Positions 17,568-26,868 are shown, counted from the first letter of the stretch. The stretch is DNA of 64,000 nucleotides from Chryseobacterium taeanense (GCF_900099685.1 NZ_FNDW01000010.1:1-64000), one strand, 5' to 3'. Numbers and translations are program-made. The notes: generated from the letters alone by a model not told the origin.

Positions 17568-18551
17568 TTAATCCAGCCAGCCCATTTCTTTCATCCATTC
17601 ATCGTTGTAGATTTTTCCTACATATCTTGATCCGTGATCATGAAGAAGAACGACAATGACATCATCTTTCGTAAACTGATCTTTCATCTGAACCAGAGAA
17701 GCGATGGCGCTTCCCGCAGAATATCCGCAGAAAATTCCTTCTTCTTTTGCCAGCTTTCTAGCATAAATGGCACCGTCTTTATCTGTTACTTTTTCAAAAT
17801 GGTCGATCACTGCCATATCATAGTTTTCAGGAATGATATCTTCCCCGATCCCCTCCGTGATATAAGAGTAGGCATGATCGTAATGAAGCTCGCCGGTTTC
17901 ATGATATTCCTTTAAGATCGATCCGTATGTATCGACACCGATTACTTTGATATTTGGATTTTTCTCCTTAAAGAAGGTTCCGCATCCGGTAATGGTACCT
18001 CCTGTTCCTGCTCCCACTACAAAATGGGTAAGCTTACCTTCAGTCTGTTCCCAGATTTCAGGTGCGGTAGATTCATAATGCGCTGCTCTGTTGGAGAGGT
18101 TATCATACTGATTGACGTACCATCCGTTTTCAGTTTCATTAGCCAGTCGTTTTGATACAGAATAATAGGAACGCGGATCTGTAGGTTTTACATCGGTAGG
18201 ACAGACAATTACTTCAGCCCCTACAGCACGTAGAATATCGCATTTTTCTTTTGATTGTTTTGAGTTGGTTACAAAAATACATTTGTATCCTTTGATGATC
18301 GCTGCAAGAGCCAGCCCCATTCCTGTATTTCCGGAAGTCCCTTCGATGATCGTTCCGCCCGGCTTCAGCCTTCCGTCTTTTTCTGCGTCTTCAATCATTT
18401 TTACGGCCATTCTGTCTTTTACAGAATTCCCGGGATTGAAGGTCTCCACCTTTGCCAAAACTAATGCCGGAAAGTCTTCACCTAAAACTTTATTCAGTTT
18501 TACCAGTGGTGTATTTCCTATAGTTTCGAGGATGTTGTTTGCGTATTTCAT
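17568..18551 (-). CDS. PLP-dependent cysteine synthase family protein
   Basis: A 327-residue fold-type II PLP enzyme. The PLP lysine lies in NPGNSVKDRM, the substrate loop is EGTSGNTGMG, and the phosphate-binding loop is VGAGTGGTITG. The length fits the catalytic core of cystathionine beta-synthase or O-acetylserine sulfhydrylase without CBS domains. The sequence (NETENGWYVNQYDN, EGIGEDIIPENYD) resembles cystathionine-beta-synthase-like forms more than CysK, so either activity is possible. It makes or interconverts cysteine in the cytoplasm. Confidence 0.85.
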   Translation of the reverse strand: MKYANNILETIGNTPLVKLNKVLGEDFPALVLAKVETFNPGNSVKDRMAVKMIEDAEKDGRLKPGGTIIEGTSGNTGMGLALAAIIKGYKCIFVTNSKQSKEKCDILRAVGAEVIVCPTDVKPTDPRSYYSVSKRLANETENGWYVNQYDNLSNRAAHYESTAPEIWEQTEGKLTHFVVGAGTGGTITGCGTFFKEKNPNIKVIGVDTYGSILKEYHETGELHYDHAYSYITEGIGEDIIPENYDMAVIDHFEKVTDKDGAIYARKLAKEEGIFCGYSAGSAIASLVQMKDQFTKDDVIVVLLHDHGSRYVGKIYNDEWMKEMGWLD

Positions 18552-18624
18552 AAATGTTTTTTAAAGAACAGCAAAGATACGGCTTTAAATTTTATTGAGC
18601 TTAAGGGATGGTAGGATTAAAGAA

Positions 18625-18799
18625 TGTCAATGGTCAATTTCTATGAGTCAATGGTTAATTTTCCTGTGATTCTATATTCACTTGTGAAGCAAAATTCACC
18701 ATTCAGCACTAATGTCAATAGTTAATTTCTGCGAGTCAATAGTTAATTTTCCTGTTACTCTACATTCACTTGTAAAGCAAAATTCACCATTCACAATTG
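18625..18799. repeat. 88-bp tandem duplication
   Basis: Two copies, 18625-18712 and 18713-18799, each begin TGTCAAT and contain GAGTCAAT, TTAATTTTCCTGT and AAGCAAAATTCACCATTCA. They differ at several positions, so the duplication is not recent. No coding capacity; it lies between two minus-strand genes. Confidence 0.75.
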
Positions 18800-18817
18800 A
18801 CACAATTTTATTTTCCC

Positions 18818-20047
18818 TTAGTTATATTTAATCGCTTTCACCGGAGAAATCTTACTGATCAGGTAGCTTGGAATGATAAGCGCCAAGCCGGAAATGATAA
18901 GAATACCCAATGAAATGGAAATAATAACCAATGGATTAAGATCTACCGGAACAGTACTAACATAATAGTTCTCAGGATTCAGCTTGATAATGCCAAAGAA
19001 CTTCTGAATCAGGATCAGGCCGAGACCGATCAGATTTCCATATAAAAGCCCCGGAATCATGATGATGAGTGTATAATTGATAAATGTTGCCCGAATCTGG
19101 GAATTGCTCGCTCCAAGTGTTTTAAGGAGACCGATGGAATTGGTTCTTTCGATAATAAGAATTAAAAGAACCATAATGATATTAATGACCACAACAATCA
19201 GCATAATAATGATGATGAGTGCGATATTGGTATCGAAAATACTGATCCAGTCTGTGATCTGCGGAAACTTTTCGGTGGCTTTCTCTGCATAGTTTTTATA
19301 GCCTATCAGCTTTTCGATTTCCGGAAAATCGGTATCTATGTCATTGACGTTTTTAAAGAAAATATCAATGCCACCAACTTCGTCCGGCTTCATATTCTGG
19401 ATTTTCCGTACATGATTGATATCTCCGATCACAAACTGATCGTCGATCATTTTAATGTCAGTTTTATAGATTCCGACTACTTCAAATTTCCTGTAAATAG
19501 GCTGCTGATCTGTTTTTGAAAATACAGTCACAATACTGTCTTTCACTTTCAGATGCAGATCATTGGCAATTTTTTGGGAGATAACGACCCCGTTGTTGTA
19601 GCCTTTTTCGGTTACCTTTGGAGTGTTGCCAGCCAGCAGGAACTTTTTAAATCTGAGACTGTCAAAATCTTTTCCGATACCTTTAAAAATAATTCCTGCA
19701 AAATTATGCTCATTCCGCATAATCCCTGTGGTCGTCGCATATTTCTGTACCGATTCTACATCGGGAAGCTGGCGGATTTTCTTAGTGTCCAGTCCCTGAT
19801 TATCAAGAACAGAGGTGTTGTATGAAGAATTAGATCTTGTAGATTTTACGGTAACATGTCCACTGAAATCTGCCAGTCTCTCTTTGATCGCTTTTTTGGA
19901 GCCGAATCCTGTGGAAACGGTAATTAAAGAAACAATGATTCCCAACGCTACAGAAAGTCTGCCGATGAAGATGATAACCCTTGAAAGGTTATTTTTGTTA
20001 TCTTTGGAAAACGCTATTTTTCTAGAGAAATATAAAGGAAATTTCAA
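18818..20047 (-). CDS. ABC transporter permease, FtsX/LolE type
   Basis: An approximately 409-residue inner-membrane permease. One N-terminal helix (about 25-45) is followed by a large periplasmic MacB-like domain and three C-terminal helices (about 270-400), with the family's SIGLLKTLGASNSQI loop. The pattern fits LolC/E or a MacB-like exporter; no ATPase gene is adjacent. No ATG is available near the N-terminus. I favour the TTG at 20047 (giving LKFPLYFSRKIAF) over a TTG at 20068, since the latter would overlap the divergent gene starting at 20052. Confidence 0.85.
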   Translation of the reverse strand: MKFPLYFSRKIAFSKDNKNNLSRVIIFIGRLSVALGIIVSLITVSTGFGSKKAIKERLADFSGHVTVKSTRSNSSYNTSVLDNQGLDTKKIRQLPDVESVQKYATTTGIMRNEHNFAGIIFKGIGKDFDSLRFKKFLLAGNTPKVTEKGYNNGVVISQKIANDLHLKVKDSIVTVFSKTDQQPIYRKFEVVGIYKTDIKMIDDQFVIGDINHVRKIQNMKPDEVGGIDIFFKNVNDIDTDFPEIEKLIGYKNYAEKATEKFPQITDWISIFDTNIALIIIIMLIVVVINIIMVLLILIIERTNSIGLLKTLGASNSQIRATFINYTLIIMIPGLLYGNLIGLGLILIQKFFGIIKLNPENYYVSTVPVDLNPLVIISISLGILIISGLALIIPSYLISKISPVKAIKYN

Positions 20048-20051
20048 GCTT

Positions 20052-21263
20052 ATGAATTTAGATTTCAAAATTAAAAATTTACTTCTTATTTGCCTAATTT
20101 TTTTAGGAGTATTCCATCAATATTATTCTCAGACTCAAGCTACACACGGTTTCAAAACGGGTGCCGACCAACCGGAAATATATCTGCCTTTGCTGAAAGG
20201 AAAAACGGTCGGCGTGGTTACCAATCAGACCGGATTGATTAACGACAGAACGCATGTGGTTGATTTTTTAGTGAAGAACGGAATTAAAATTAAATCGATC
20301 TTTGCGCCTGAACATGGTTTCAGAGGCGATGCCGATGCCGGTGAAAAAGTAAAAAACGGAGTGGATGTAAAAACAGGAATTCCTATTGTTTCTCTGTACG
20401 GAAATAATAAAAAGCCAAAACCTGAACAATTAAAAGGTATTGATATAGTAGTTTTTGATATCCAGGATGTTGGTGTACGTTTTTACACTTACATTTCGAC
20501 ATTAACTTATTTAATGGAGGCCGGAGCGGAAAATAATGTTGAGGTGATGGTGCTTGACCGACCGAATCCACACGATGGCTACACAGACGGACCTGTTCTT
20601 GATAAAAAATGGAGCAGTTTCGTGGGAATGCATGAAGTCCCTGTCGTATATGGTCTTACAATCGGTGAATATGGCAAAATGGTAAATGGTGAAAAATGGC
20701 TGAAAAACGGTATTCAGGCAAAATATACCTTGATTCCCATGAAGAATTATCATAAAAAATTAAGATATCCGATGTTGGAAAAGCCATCACCTAATTTACC
20801 CAACGACAAATCAATTAATCTGTATCCAAGTTTATGTTTTTTTGAAGGTACTCAGGTTTCTGTCGGAAGAGGAACGGATCTTCCTTTCCAGATTTACGGC
20901 TCGCCGTGGACGAAAGATTTACCTTATCAGTTTACCCCTAAACCAAATTTCGGGGCAAAAGATCCTTTCTTAAATGGAAAGCTTTGTTTTGGAGAAAATC
21001 TTTCAAACTATCCGGAAGATTTAAGAGCTTTAAATCTTGAATGGATCATCAAAGCGTATAAAAATTATAAAAACCCTGAACTTGATTTCTTTCTTAAACC
21101 TGCTGCGGGTAAGAATTTCTGGTTTGATACTTTAGCAGGGAATGATGAATTTAGGAAACAGATCGTTTCCGGAAAATCCATTGCTGAGATTAAAGCATCA
21201 TGGAAGCCCGATCTGGAAAAATTTGAGAAGATCAGAAAGAAGTACGTTATTTATGAAAATTAA
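20052..21263 (+). CDS. DUF1343 / NamZ-like exo-beta-N-acetylmuramidase
   Basis: A 403-residue exported protein with an N-terminal hydrophobic signal (about 7-24, NLLLICLIFLGVFHQYY). The DUF1343 (NamZ) signatures are clear: GKTVGVVTNQTG, FAPEHGFRGDADAGE, DIQDVGVRFYTYISTL, LDRPNPHDG and EGTQVSVGRGTDLPF. Members remove terminal MurNAc from peptidoglycan fragments, so wall recycling is expected; periplasmic or outer-membrane location is inferred. The open frame runs upstream to 19815 within the permease gene, but the signal peptide fixes the ATG at 20052. Its promoter must lie inside or over the divergent permease gene. Confidence 0.9.
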   Translation: MNLDFKIKNLLLICLIFLGVFHQYYSQTQATHGFKTGADQPEIYLPLLKGKTVGVVTNQTGLINDRTHVVDFLVKNGIKIKSIFAPEHGFRGDADAGEKVKNGVDVKTGIPIVSLYGNNKKPKPEQLKGIDIVVFDIQDVGVRFYTYISTLTYLMEAGAENNVEVMVLDRPNPHDGYTDGPVLDKKWSSFVGMHEVPVVYGLTIGEYGKMVNGEKWLKNGIQAKYTLIPMKNYHKKLRYPMLEKPSPNLPNDKSINLYPSLCFFEGTQVSVGRGTDLPFQIYGSPWTKDLPYQFTPKPNFGAKDPFLNGKLCFGENLSNYPEDLRALNLEWIIKAYKNYKNPELDFFLKPAAGKNFWFDTLAGNDEFRKQIVSGKSIAEIKASWKPDLEKFEKIRKKYVIYEN

Positions 21264-21361
21264 TATTGGCGAATAGTCAAATGGTGAATTTGAATTAGCC
21301 GATCAATTTTGAAGATTCACAAAGCTTGAGCGAATTGACCATTGGTCTCTAATTCACTTTT

Positions 21362-21568
21362 TTAGTCAAAATCATGTGGCGGATTTTTATCATCTTTGCC
21401 TTTGTTCATGATGAATAAACCAATTGACAACCCGATTACTCCTGCAGCTCCGATCATTAAAGCTCTTTGCAGTTTATCTGCTTCGTTATTTCCAAGATAG
21501 TTCATCAAAAACAGTATGGCAAAAGTTATAACGCAGATAATCAGGTGATTTTTTCCGAATAGTTTCAT
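21362..21568 (-). CDS. Small two-helix membrane protein, unknown
   Basis: A 68-residue protein with two hydrophobic helices (about 9-25 and 36-54) and a charged tail, KGKDDKNPPHDFD. I do not recognise the family. It is the last gene of a minus-strand run with the outer-membrane protein (6 bp upstream) and the thioredoxin-like protein, so probably one operon. Confidence 0.6.
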   Translation of the reverse strand: MKLFGKNHLIICVITFAILFLMNYLGNNEADKLQRALMIGAAGVIGLSIGLFIMNKGKDDKNPPHDFD

Positions 21569-21574
21569 TTGGGA

Positions 21575-22207
21575 TTATTTTAATTTATAAGAAATCATGA
21601 CACCTCCTCTGTAGGGAAGAATTTCACCACTTCTGTTGAATTTGTTATCTTTTTTATCGTAACGTTCTCCTGTAGTTCTGTCGTAGCCTTTATAAAAATC
21701 CTGTGAACTTCCTACAGTTCCGTACAAATCAATATTCCACCTATCGGAAACTTTAAACTGATATCCCAACGTAATACCCAAAATTACCGAATAGCCTTTC
21801 TGATAAAGATCTGAGGTTTTAAAAACTTCTCCAAAGTCATTATAATAAGGATCATCAGACCAATAATTCCATTTTTGTAAAACAAATGATGATGCGGCGA
21901 TGTTGGCTCCTACATAAAAATGTTTAAAAGCCTCATTAAAATAATATCTTCCCTCCGCAGATAGTGAATAATACTGCATTTCATGGCCTGAAAATGACTT
22001 CCATGGTGAAATCAAAACATCTCCCTGTATGGTAATTTTTTTGGTGAGCTGATGTTCAAGAGCTAAATTAACAACCCCAATAGGAATGAGCAGTGCATTA
22101 CCTTTTACATAAACACTGGTTTCATTACTTTGTTCTACTTCCTGAGCTTGTAAATTTCCGAGTAAAAATACAGTAAGAAATGCTGTAATGAATTTAATTT
22201 TCATCAT
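21575..22207 (-). CDS. Outer-membrane beta-barrel protein (DUF3575-like)
   Basis: A 210-residue exported protein with signal peptide (about 1-22, ending LQAQ) and alternating beta strands. Segments such as YVKGNALLIPIGVVNLALEHQLTKK and YSLSAEGRYYFNE, followed by a final strand GGVMISYKLK, resemble DUF3575 outer-membrane proteins. The ATG overlaps the stop of the upstream thioredoxin-like gene by 4 bp, indicating translational coupling. Function unknown. Confidence 0.7.
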   Translation of the reverse strand: MMKIKFITAFLTVFLLGNLQAQEVEQSNETSVYVKGNALLIPIGVVNLALEHQLTKKITIQGDVLISPWKSFSGHEMQYYSLSAEGRYYFNEAFKHFYVGANIAASSFVLQKWNYWSDDPYYNDFGEVFKTSDLYQKGYSVILGITLGYQFKVSDRWNIDLYGTVGSSQDFYKGYDRTTGERYDKKDNKFNRSGEILPYRGGVMISYKLK

Positions 22208-23385
22208 TTGCTGTTGATTTGATTTAGTAATGTATCTGCTAAAGTTGAGTCTTTCTGAGCCTGGTTGGCCATTTTTTTTGACATTTCAGCATACGTTTTT
22301 GCCTGATCTTTATTTCCTGTAAGGAAGTACAATTTTGCAAGAATATAGGTGTTTTCTGAAGTTTCTCCGCGCATGACAGACTTTTCGGCCCATTCCGCCG
22401 CTTTTTTGAGAGACGTAGGATTGTTGATATGCTCAGAAAATATCCATGCGGCTTTTAGCAATTCATTAGGTTCAAAAGCGTCAGAATTTTTGTAATAAAC
22501 AAGCGCTGCCTTTTCATATTCCGGAAAATTTGCATTTTGCTCGTAATAGCTGAGTTTTGTCTGATTGAGTTTTACTTCTGCATCATGCTTTCCTACAAGT
22601 GGCTCGGCCATATTCATGAAATAGTCATCGTCGATTTTTTTGTTCTGACTGTCGATGGATTGTTCAACGATTTTTCCGAGTTTTAGCTGATTATCAAATT
22701 CTCGGTAGGTTTCTTCGGGCAGAAATTTGATGATCTCAGCTTTTCTTTGGGTGAAGACTTTATAATTTTTATCCTCAGAAGATTTCAGAAAAAAGAGTAA
22801 AAGACCGATGTCGTCTTTGGTGAGTTCTGATGTTTTTTCTTTATTTTCAAAGTATCTTTCTGAAGCTTTTTTAGCGAAATCAAAATCTGAAGAAGAGTTT
22901 AGCCTCATTATATTAATGAGAAATTCAGGATCTTTTTCACCCTTTTCAAAACGTTCTTTTAAGGTTCCTTTTTTGTTGTTTGGCGAATTGATGTCCTGTG
23001 CCATGGAAAGAAACATGCTTTCTTCCATATATCCGAAATTTTGCGAAACAAGCTCTCCGTCGCCGTTCAGAAAGAGATACGTAGGATAGGATCGTACGCC
23101 GAATTTGGCAGCGATTTCTCTCCCTTCACCTTTTTCCATATCAAACCTGGCATTCACAAAGTTGGAATTGTAATAGTCTCCTACTGTTTTTTTTGTGAAA
23201 ATATTTCTTTCCATCATTTTGCACGGGCCACACCATGAAGTATAAGCATCGATAAAAACGATTTTGTTTTCTTTTTTTGCTTTTGCGATAAGATCTTTAA
23301 ATGGCAGTTCCTGAAAGTGAATAGCTTCCTGGGCAAATGTTGCGATGGCTGAAAATAAAAATAAACAGGAGACAATCTTCTTCAT
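22204..23385 (-). CDS. Thioredoxin-fold periplasmic protein
   Basis: A 393-residue protein with a signal peptide (about 1-18). A thioredoxin domain (about 22-140) with the redox site WCGPC (Cys52/Cys55) and cis-proline in VRSYPTYLF is followed by a helical TPR-like C-terminal part (about 310-385: AEWAEKSVMRGETSENTYILAKLYFLTGNKDQAKTYA and so on, split here only for reading). It likely acts in thiol-disulfide exchange in the periplasm. It is first of three coupled genes on this strand. Confidence 0.85.
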   Translation of the reverse strand: MKKIVSCLFLFSAIATFAQEAIHFQELPFKDLIAKAKKENKIVFIDAYTSWCGPCKMMERNIFTKKTVGDYYNSNFVNARFDMEKGEGREIAAKFGVRSYPTYLFLNGDGELVSQNFGYMEESMFLSMAQDINSPNNKKGTLKERFEKGEKDPEFLINIMRLNSSSDFDFAKKASERYFENKEKTSELTKDDIGLLLFFLKSSEDKNYKVFTQRKAEIIKFLPEETYREFDNQLKLGKIVEQSIDSQNKKIDDDYFMNMAEPLVGKHDAEVKLNQTKLSYYEQNANFPEYEKAALVYYKNSDAFEPNELLKAAWIFSEHINNPTSLKKAAEWAEKSVMRGETSENTYILAKLYFLTGNKDQAKTYAEMSKKMANQAQKDSTLADTLLNQINSK

Positions 23386-23571
23386 TTTTCAATAAAAAAT
23401 TAAAAAGCGAATATACTTATTTTCAACGTAAAAAAGGGGAGTCTATTATTGAATTTATGATTTATCTTTTGCTTTAACAAAGGTTTAACAAATGCTTTTA
23501 ACAGATTGGGATGACTGTAAACTTCTTAATTTAGGATTTTAAAATTTAGCGAACTTATTCGTATTTTAAAC

Positions 23572-23602
23572 AAAAAAACAGGACTTAAATTAAGGCCTGT
23601 TT
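23572..23602 (-). terminator. Terminator of glnS
   Basis: On the minus strand AAACAGG-CTTAATTTAAG-CCTGTTT forms a stem (with internal symmetry) followed by T7. It lies 23 bp past the glnS stop. Confidence 0.7.
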
Positions 23603-23624
23603 CATTTATTGATGATAAATAATT

Positions 23625-25298
23625 TTATTCCGGTTTATAAGAATCTTTTAATGTTACAGTTCTGTTGAATACCAGTCTGCCTTCAGTAGAATCCTTATCT
23701 TTTGTAAAATAGCCAATTCTCTGGAATTGAAGAGGTTCTCCTACTGCTACATCTTTTAAGCCAGGTTCAGCAAATCCCTGAACGATTGTTACAGATTCAG
23801 GATTTATGAAGTTTAGAAAATCCACGTCTTTTTCTGCATCAGGCTGTTCTACTGTAAATAATTTGTCATAATTTCTTACCTCCACAGGAATAGCATGCTT
23901 GGCAGATACCCAGTGAATAGTTCCTTTTACTTTTCTTAAACTTTCTTCGGTTCCACTTCCTGACTTTGATTTTTCGTCGTACGTTGCGTAAATGGTTGTA
24001 ATATTTCCATTCTCATCTTTTTCTACCCTTTCACCTTTGATGATGTAGGCAGATTTTAAGCGGACTTCACCACCCAGTTTGAGTCTGAAAAATTTATTAT
24101 TCGCTTCTTCTTTAAAGTCTTCACGTTCAATATATAGTTCTCTAGAAAAAGGAATTTCTCTTGTTCCTGCATTTTCCTGCTCAGGATTATTTTCTGTTTC
24201 CAGCCATTCTTCTTTTCCTTCAGGATAGTTTTCAATAACCAGCTTGACAGGATCAACGACGGTCATAACACGTTTCGCTACTTTATTCAGATCTTCACGA
24301 ACGCAGAATTCCAGTAACTGAATTTCAATAAGATTTTCTCTTTTGGCAACACCTACTTTCTCAATAAAATTCCTGATAGCGGTAGCTGTGTATCCCTTTC
24401 TTCTCATTCCTGAAATGGTAGGCATTCTCGGATCATCCCAACCGGTTACTGCTTTTTCGGCGATCAGCCTTTGCAGTTTTCTTTTGGAAGTAATCATATA
24501 GGAAACATTCATTCGGGCAAATTCTCTTTGCTTATTTCTTACCTTAGTTTCATCATATACCTGATCTAAATACCAGTCGTACAAAGGTCTGTGGTTTTCA
24601 AATTCCAAAGAACACAAAGAATGTGAAATTTGCTCTATATAATCAGATTCACCGTGCGCCCAATCGTACATAGGATATATTTTCCATGCAGTTCCGGTTC
24701 TGTGGTGAGGTCTTCTCAGAATTCTGTACATCACAGGATCACGCATGTTCATATTGGGAGAAGTCATGTCGATTTTAGCCCGAAGAGACATTGAACCTTC
24801 TTCAAATTCTCCGTTCTTCATTCTTTCAAACAGGTCTAAAGATTCTTCGGCAGGCCGGTTTCTGTATGGAGATTCTACTCCAGGTTCGGCAGGATTTTTT
24901 CGTTGCTCGGTAATGACTTCAGACGGTTGCTCATCTACATAAGCTTTTCCTTCTTTAATCAGCTGTACCGCCCAATCATAAAGCTGCTGGAAGTAATCGG
25001 AGGCGTACAAAACTTTATCCCATTTGAAACCCAGCCATTCAACGTCTTTCATAATAGAATCTACGAATTCCTGTTCTTCTTTTTCAGGATTCGTATCGTC
25101 GAAACGAAGGTTCACGGGAGCATTGTATTTTTCACCCAAACCAAAGTTGATGCAGATTGCTTTTGTATGACCTACATGCAGATAACCATTGGGTTCAGGT
25201 GGAAAACGGAAACGGATCTGATCTTTTTTCAGTCCGTTTGCCAAATCATCTTCGATAATTTGCTCAATAAAATTGAGTGATTTTTTTTCTTCTTCCAT
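23625..25298 (-). CDS. glnS: Glutamine--tRNA ligase
   Basis: Class I aminoacyl-tRNA synthetase of 557 residues that charges tRNA-Gln. The HIGH-type motif is in PPEPNGYLHVGHTKA, the KMSKS-type loop in MITSKRKLQRL, and GMRRKGYTATAIRNF is family-diagnostic. The C-terminal beta-barrel anticodon domain is complete (ends LKDSYKPE). The frame reaches a GTG at 25325, but a TAAATTTG element on the minus strand at 25337-25344 would place transcription start at about 25330, favouring the ATG at 25298 (MEEEKKSLNF). Its presence means no need for the GatCAB route for Gln. Confidence 0.96.
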   Translation of the reverse strand: MEEEKKSLNFIEQIIEDDLANGLKKDQIRFRFPPEPNGYLHVGHTKAICINFGLGEKYNAPVNLRFDDTNPEKEEQEFVDSIMKDVEWLGFKWDKVLYASDYFQQLYDWAVQLIKEGKAYVDEQPSEVITEQRKNPAEPGVESPYRNRPAEESLDLFERMKNGEFEEGSMSLRAKIDMTSPNMNMRDPVMYRILRRPHHRTGTAWKIYPMYDWAHGESDYIEQISHSLCSLEFENHRPLYDWYLDQVYDETKVRNKQREFARMNVSYMITSKRKLQRLIAEKAVTGWDDPRMPTISGMRRKGYTATAIRNFIEKVGVAKRENLIEIQLLEFCVREDLNKVAKRVMTVVDPVKLVIENYPEGKEEWLETENNPEQENAGTREIPFSRELYIEREDFKEEANNKFFRLKLGGEVRLKSAYIIKGERVEKDENGNITTIYATYDEKSKSGSGTEESLRKVKGTIHWVSAKHAIPVEVRNYDKLFTVEQPDAEKDVDFLNFINPESVTIVQGFAEPGLKDVAVGEPLQFQRIGYFTKDKDSTEGRLVFNRTVTLKDSYKPE

Positions 25299-25336
25299 TA
25301 AAATTCGCTTTAAAATGCCGTACACACGACAATTTG

Positions 25337-25344
25337 CAAATTTA
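25337..25344 (-). promoter_or_regulatory. Candidate -7 element for glnS (TAAATTTG)
   Basis: Minus-strand TAnnTTTG match about 38 bp before the chosen glnS ATG. Confidence 0.4.
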
Positions 25345-25411
25345 GCAAAATTTAAAGTTTTACGAAAATTATAATTTAAAGTATAATTAGTTTTGCCTCA
25401 GTATTTTTACC

Positions 25412-25419
25412 TATCTTTG
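25412..25419 (+). promoter_or_regulatory. Candidate -7 element (TATCTTTG) in an apparently empty region
   Basis: Same octamer as at both tssD promoters. TTTTG 16 bp upstream is a loose -33. It would drive transcription across the two mini-ORFs at 25459 and 25721. Confidence 0.4.
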
Positions 25420-25458
25420 AGGTGACTAAAAAAACCATTACTTAAATTATATTTCATC

Positions 25459-25524
25459 ATGATTCCGAAAGATTCTAAACAGCAAGAAAGCTTTTTACAA
25501 ATTATAGCCAATATTTCTTTTTAA
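25459..25524 (+). CDS. Possible 21-residue peptide ORF
   Basis: ATG to TAA encoding MIPKDSKQQESFLQIIANIS plus a final F. It starts 39 bp after a promoter-like TATCTTTG. No family recognised; it may be a leader peptide, a remnant, or chance. Confidence 0.25.
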   Translation: MIPKDSKQQESFLQIIANISF

Positions 25525-25720
25525 GGTTAAATACCTGTTCAATTTAATGCATTTATATTAATAAAATTTAAAGCAGATTCAATCCGTTATTAAACAGTTG
25601 GTTAGGTTGTTTTGTAGAAAATAAGGCATCAAGAAATGGGAAAAATGCTGTATTATGGCATAAAGATTGCAAACGATTAAGCACACGGAATACTAAAACA
25701 GAATACTAAATAATATTATT

Positions 25721-25798
25721 ATGAAAAAGGTTAAAAAAAGTTTTTCTTCATTATTAGAATACATTAGAAAGGCAATTTTCGTAGAAGATGTTATCTAG
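25721..25798 (+). CDS. Possible 25-residue basic peptide ORF
   Basis: Encodes MKKVKKSFSSLLEYIRKAIF then VEDVI: a lysine-rich start followed by an amphipathic helix. Preceded by TAATATTATT. No family recognised. The surrounding 538 bp (25326-25863) hold no longer ORF on this strand, so this and the ORF at 25459 are the only candidates for what the promoter-like element transcribes. Confidence 0.3.
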   Translation: MKKVKKSFSSLLEYIRKAIFVEDVI

Positions 25799-25863
25799 AA
25801 GAGTCACTAAATCCTAAAAACAAGTAAGTTATTCAGACAAATCTGACGAAATCCAATTTAAAA

Positions 25864-26868
25864 TTAATTTTTAAAGTACAGTAACTCTCCTTTCAGAGCA
25901 AGATCTGATTCGAAATTATTGACAAATAATGATCCGGTACCCAAACCTTGTGGCATCGGATTTTTTTTGGTAAATGTATATTGTGCAATGGCATTCAGCC
26001 CGATATTGCTTTCCAATGCGGAAGTAATCCACCAGTTGATATTTCTCTCTTCAGCAAGTGAAATCCATTCATCAGAACCGGAAAATCCGCCTATCAAAGA
26101 AGGCTTCAAAATAATGTATTGAGGCTTTACACGATCAAGAAGTTTAATCTTTTCACTAACCTCAATAATGCCTATCAGTTCTTCATCAAGAGCAATCGGA
26201 GTGGGAGTTTCTGCGCATAATTCAGCCATATCATTCCAATTTCCGGATTTTATAGGTTGTTCTATAGAATGAATCTGCAGTTCTGCCAATTGTTGCAAAA
26301 CAATTTTTGCCTCATCTTTCGTAAAACCGCCGTTGGCATCTACGCGAAGTTCCAGCATCTCTTTTGAAAACTTCTGTCTTAATTTTTTAAGAATTTCATG
26401 TTCTGATTTCCAGTTGACACCAATTTTTAATTTAATACAATGAAAGCCTTTGTCCAGTTTATCCTGAATCTGCTCTTCCATAAAACTGATATCACCCATC
26501 CAAATAAGTCCGTTAATAATTATGGGAGTTTTTCCTTCCGTAAATTCACTTGGGAAATACAGGTTTTTACCATGTCTTAAATTCAGAATAGCCTGCTCGT
26601 AGCCAAACCAGATCGACGGAAATTCTTTTAATTCATCCTTTAAAAATTCAGAATTCTGCTGAATATTTTCGCAAAGCCACCGAAGTTTTTGCTCATAATC
26701 TGGTCTGTCGTCGAAACTTAGCCCTCTGAAAACAGCACATTCTCCTGTTCCTTTATTTCCGTTTTCTGAAATTTCAAGAATAAAAGTTTCTTTTTCATTC
26801 AAAACGCCGCGAGATGTTCCACCCGGGCGTTTAAATTTTAATAGATGTCTGAAATATTCTGCTTTCAT
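25864..26868 (-). CDS. menC: o-Succinylbenzoate synthase
   Basis: A 334-residue enolase-superfamily enzyme of menaquinone synthesis that dehydrates SHCHC to o-succinylbenzoate. The catalytic lysine motif KLKIGVNW, the metal ligands in LRVDANGG, SIEQPI and ALDEELIG, and the later lysine in YIILKPSLIGG occur in the expected order. Menaquinone is the flavobacterial quinone. Its ATG directly abuts the fbp stop codon, so the two are cotranscribed. Muconate-cycloisomerase-like relatives are a minor alternative. Confidence 0.88.
   Translation of the reverse strand: MKAEYFRHLLKFKRPGGTSRGVLNEKETFILEISENGNKGTGECAVFRGLSFDDRPDYEQKLRWLCENIQQNSEFLKDELKEFPSIWFGYEQAILNLRHGKNLYFPSEFTEGKTPIIINGLIWMGDISFMEEQIQDKLDKGFHCIKLKIGVNWKSEHEILKKLRQKFSKEMLELRVDANGGFTKDEAKIVLQQLAELQIHSIEQPIKSGNWNDMAELCAETPTPIALDEELIGIIEVSEKIKLLDRVKPQYIILKPSLIGGFSGSDEWISLAEERNINWWITSALESNIGLNAIAQYTFTKKNPMPQGLGTGSLFVNNFESDLALKGELLYFKN

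Larger units (their letters stand above)
25326..25863. other. 538-bp gap between glnS and menC
   Basis: Contains the glnS promoter region on the minus strand, a plus-strand TATCTTTG element and two mini-ORFs. No tRNA, hairpin terminator or long ORF is visible. Confidence 0.5.

Noticed and set aside
19815..20051. Upstream extension of the NamZ-like gene
   Set aside because: It is antisense to the permease gene; the signal peptide begins at 20052.
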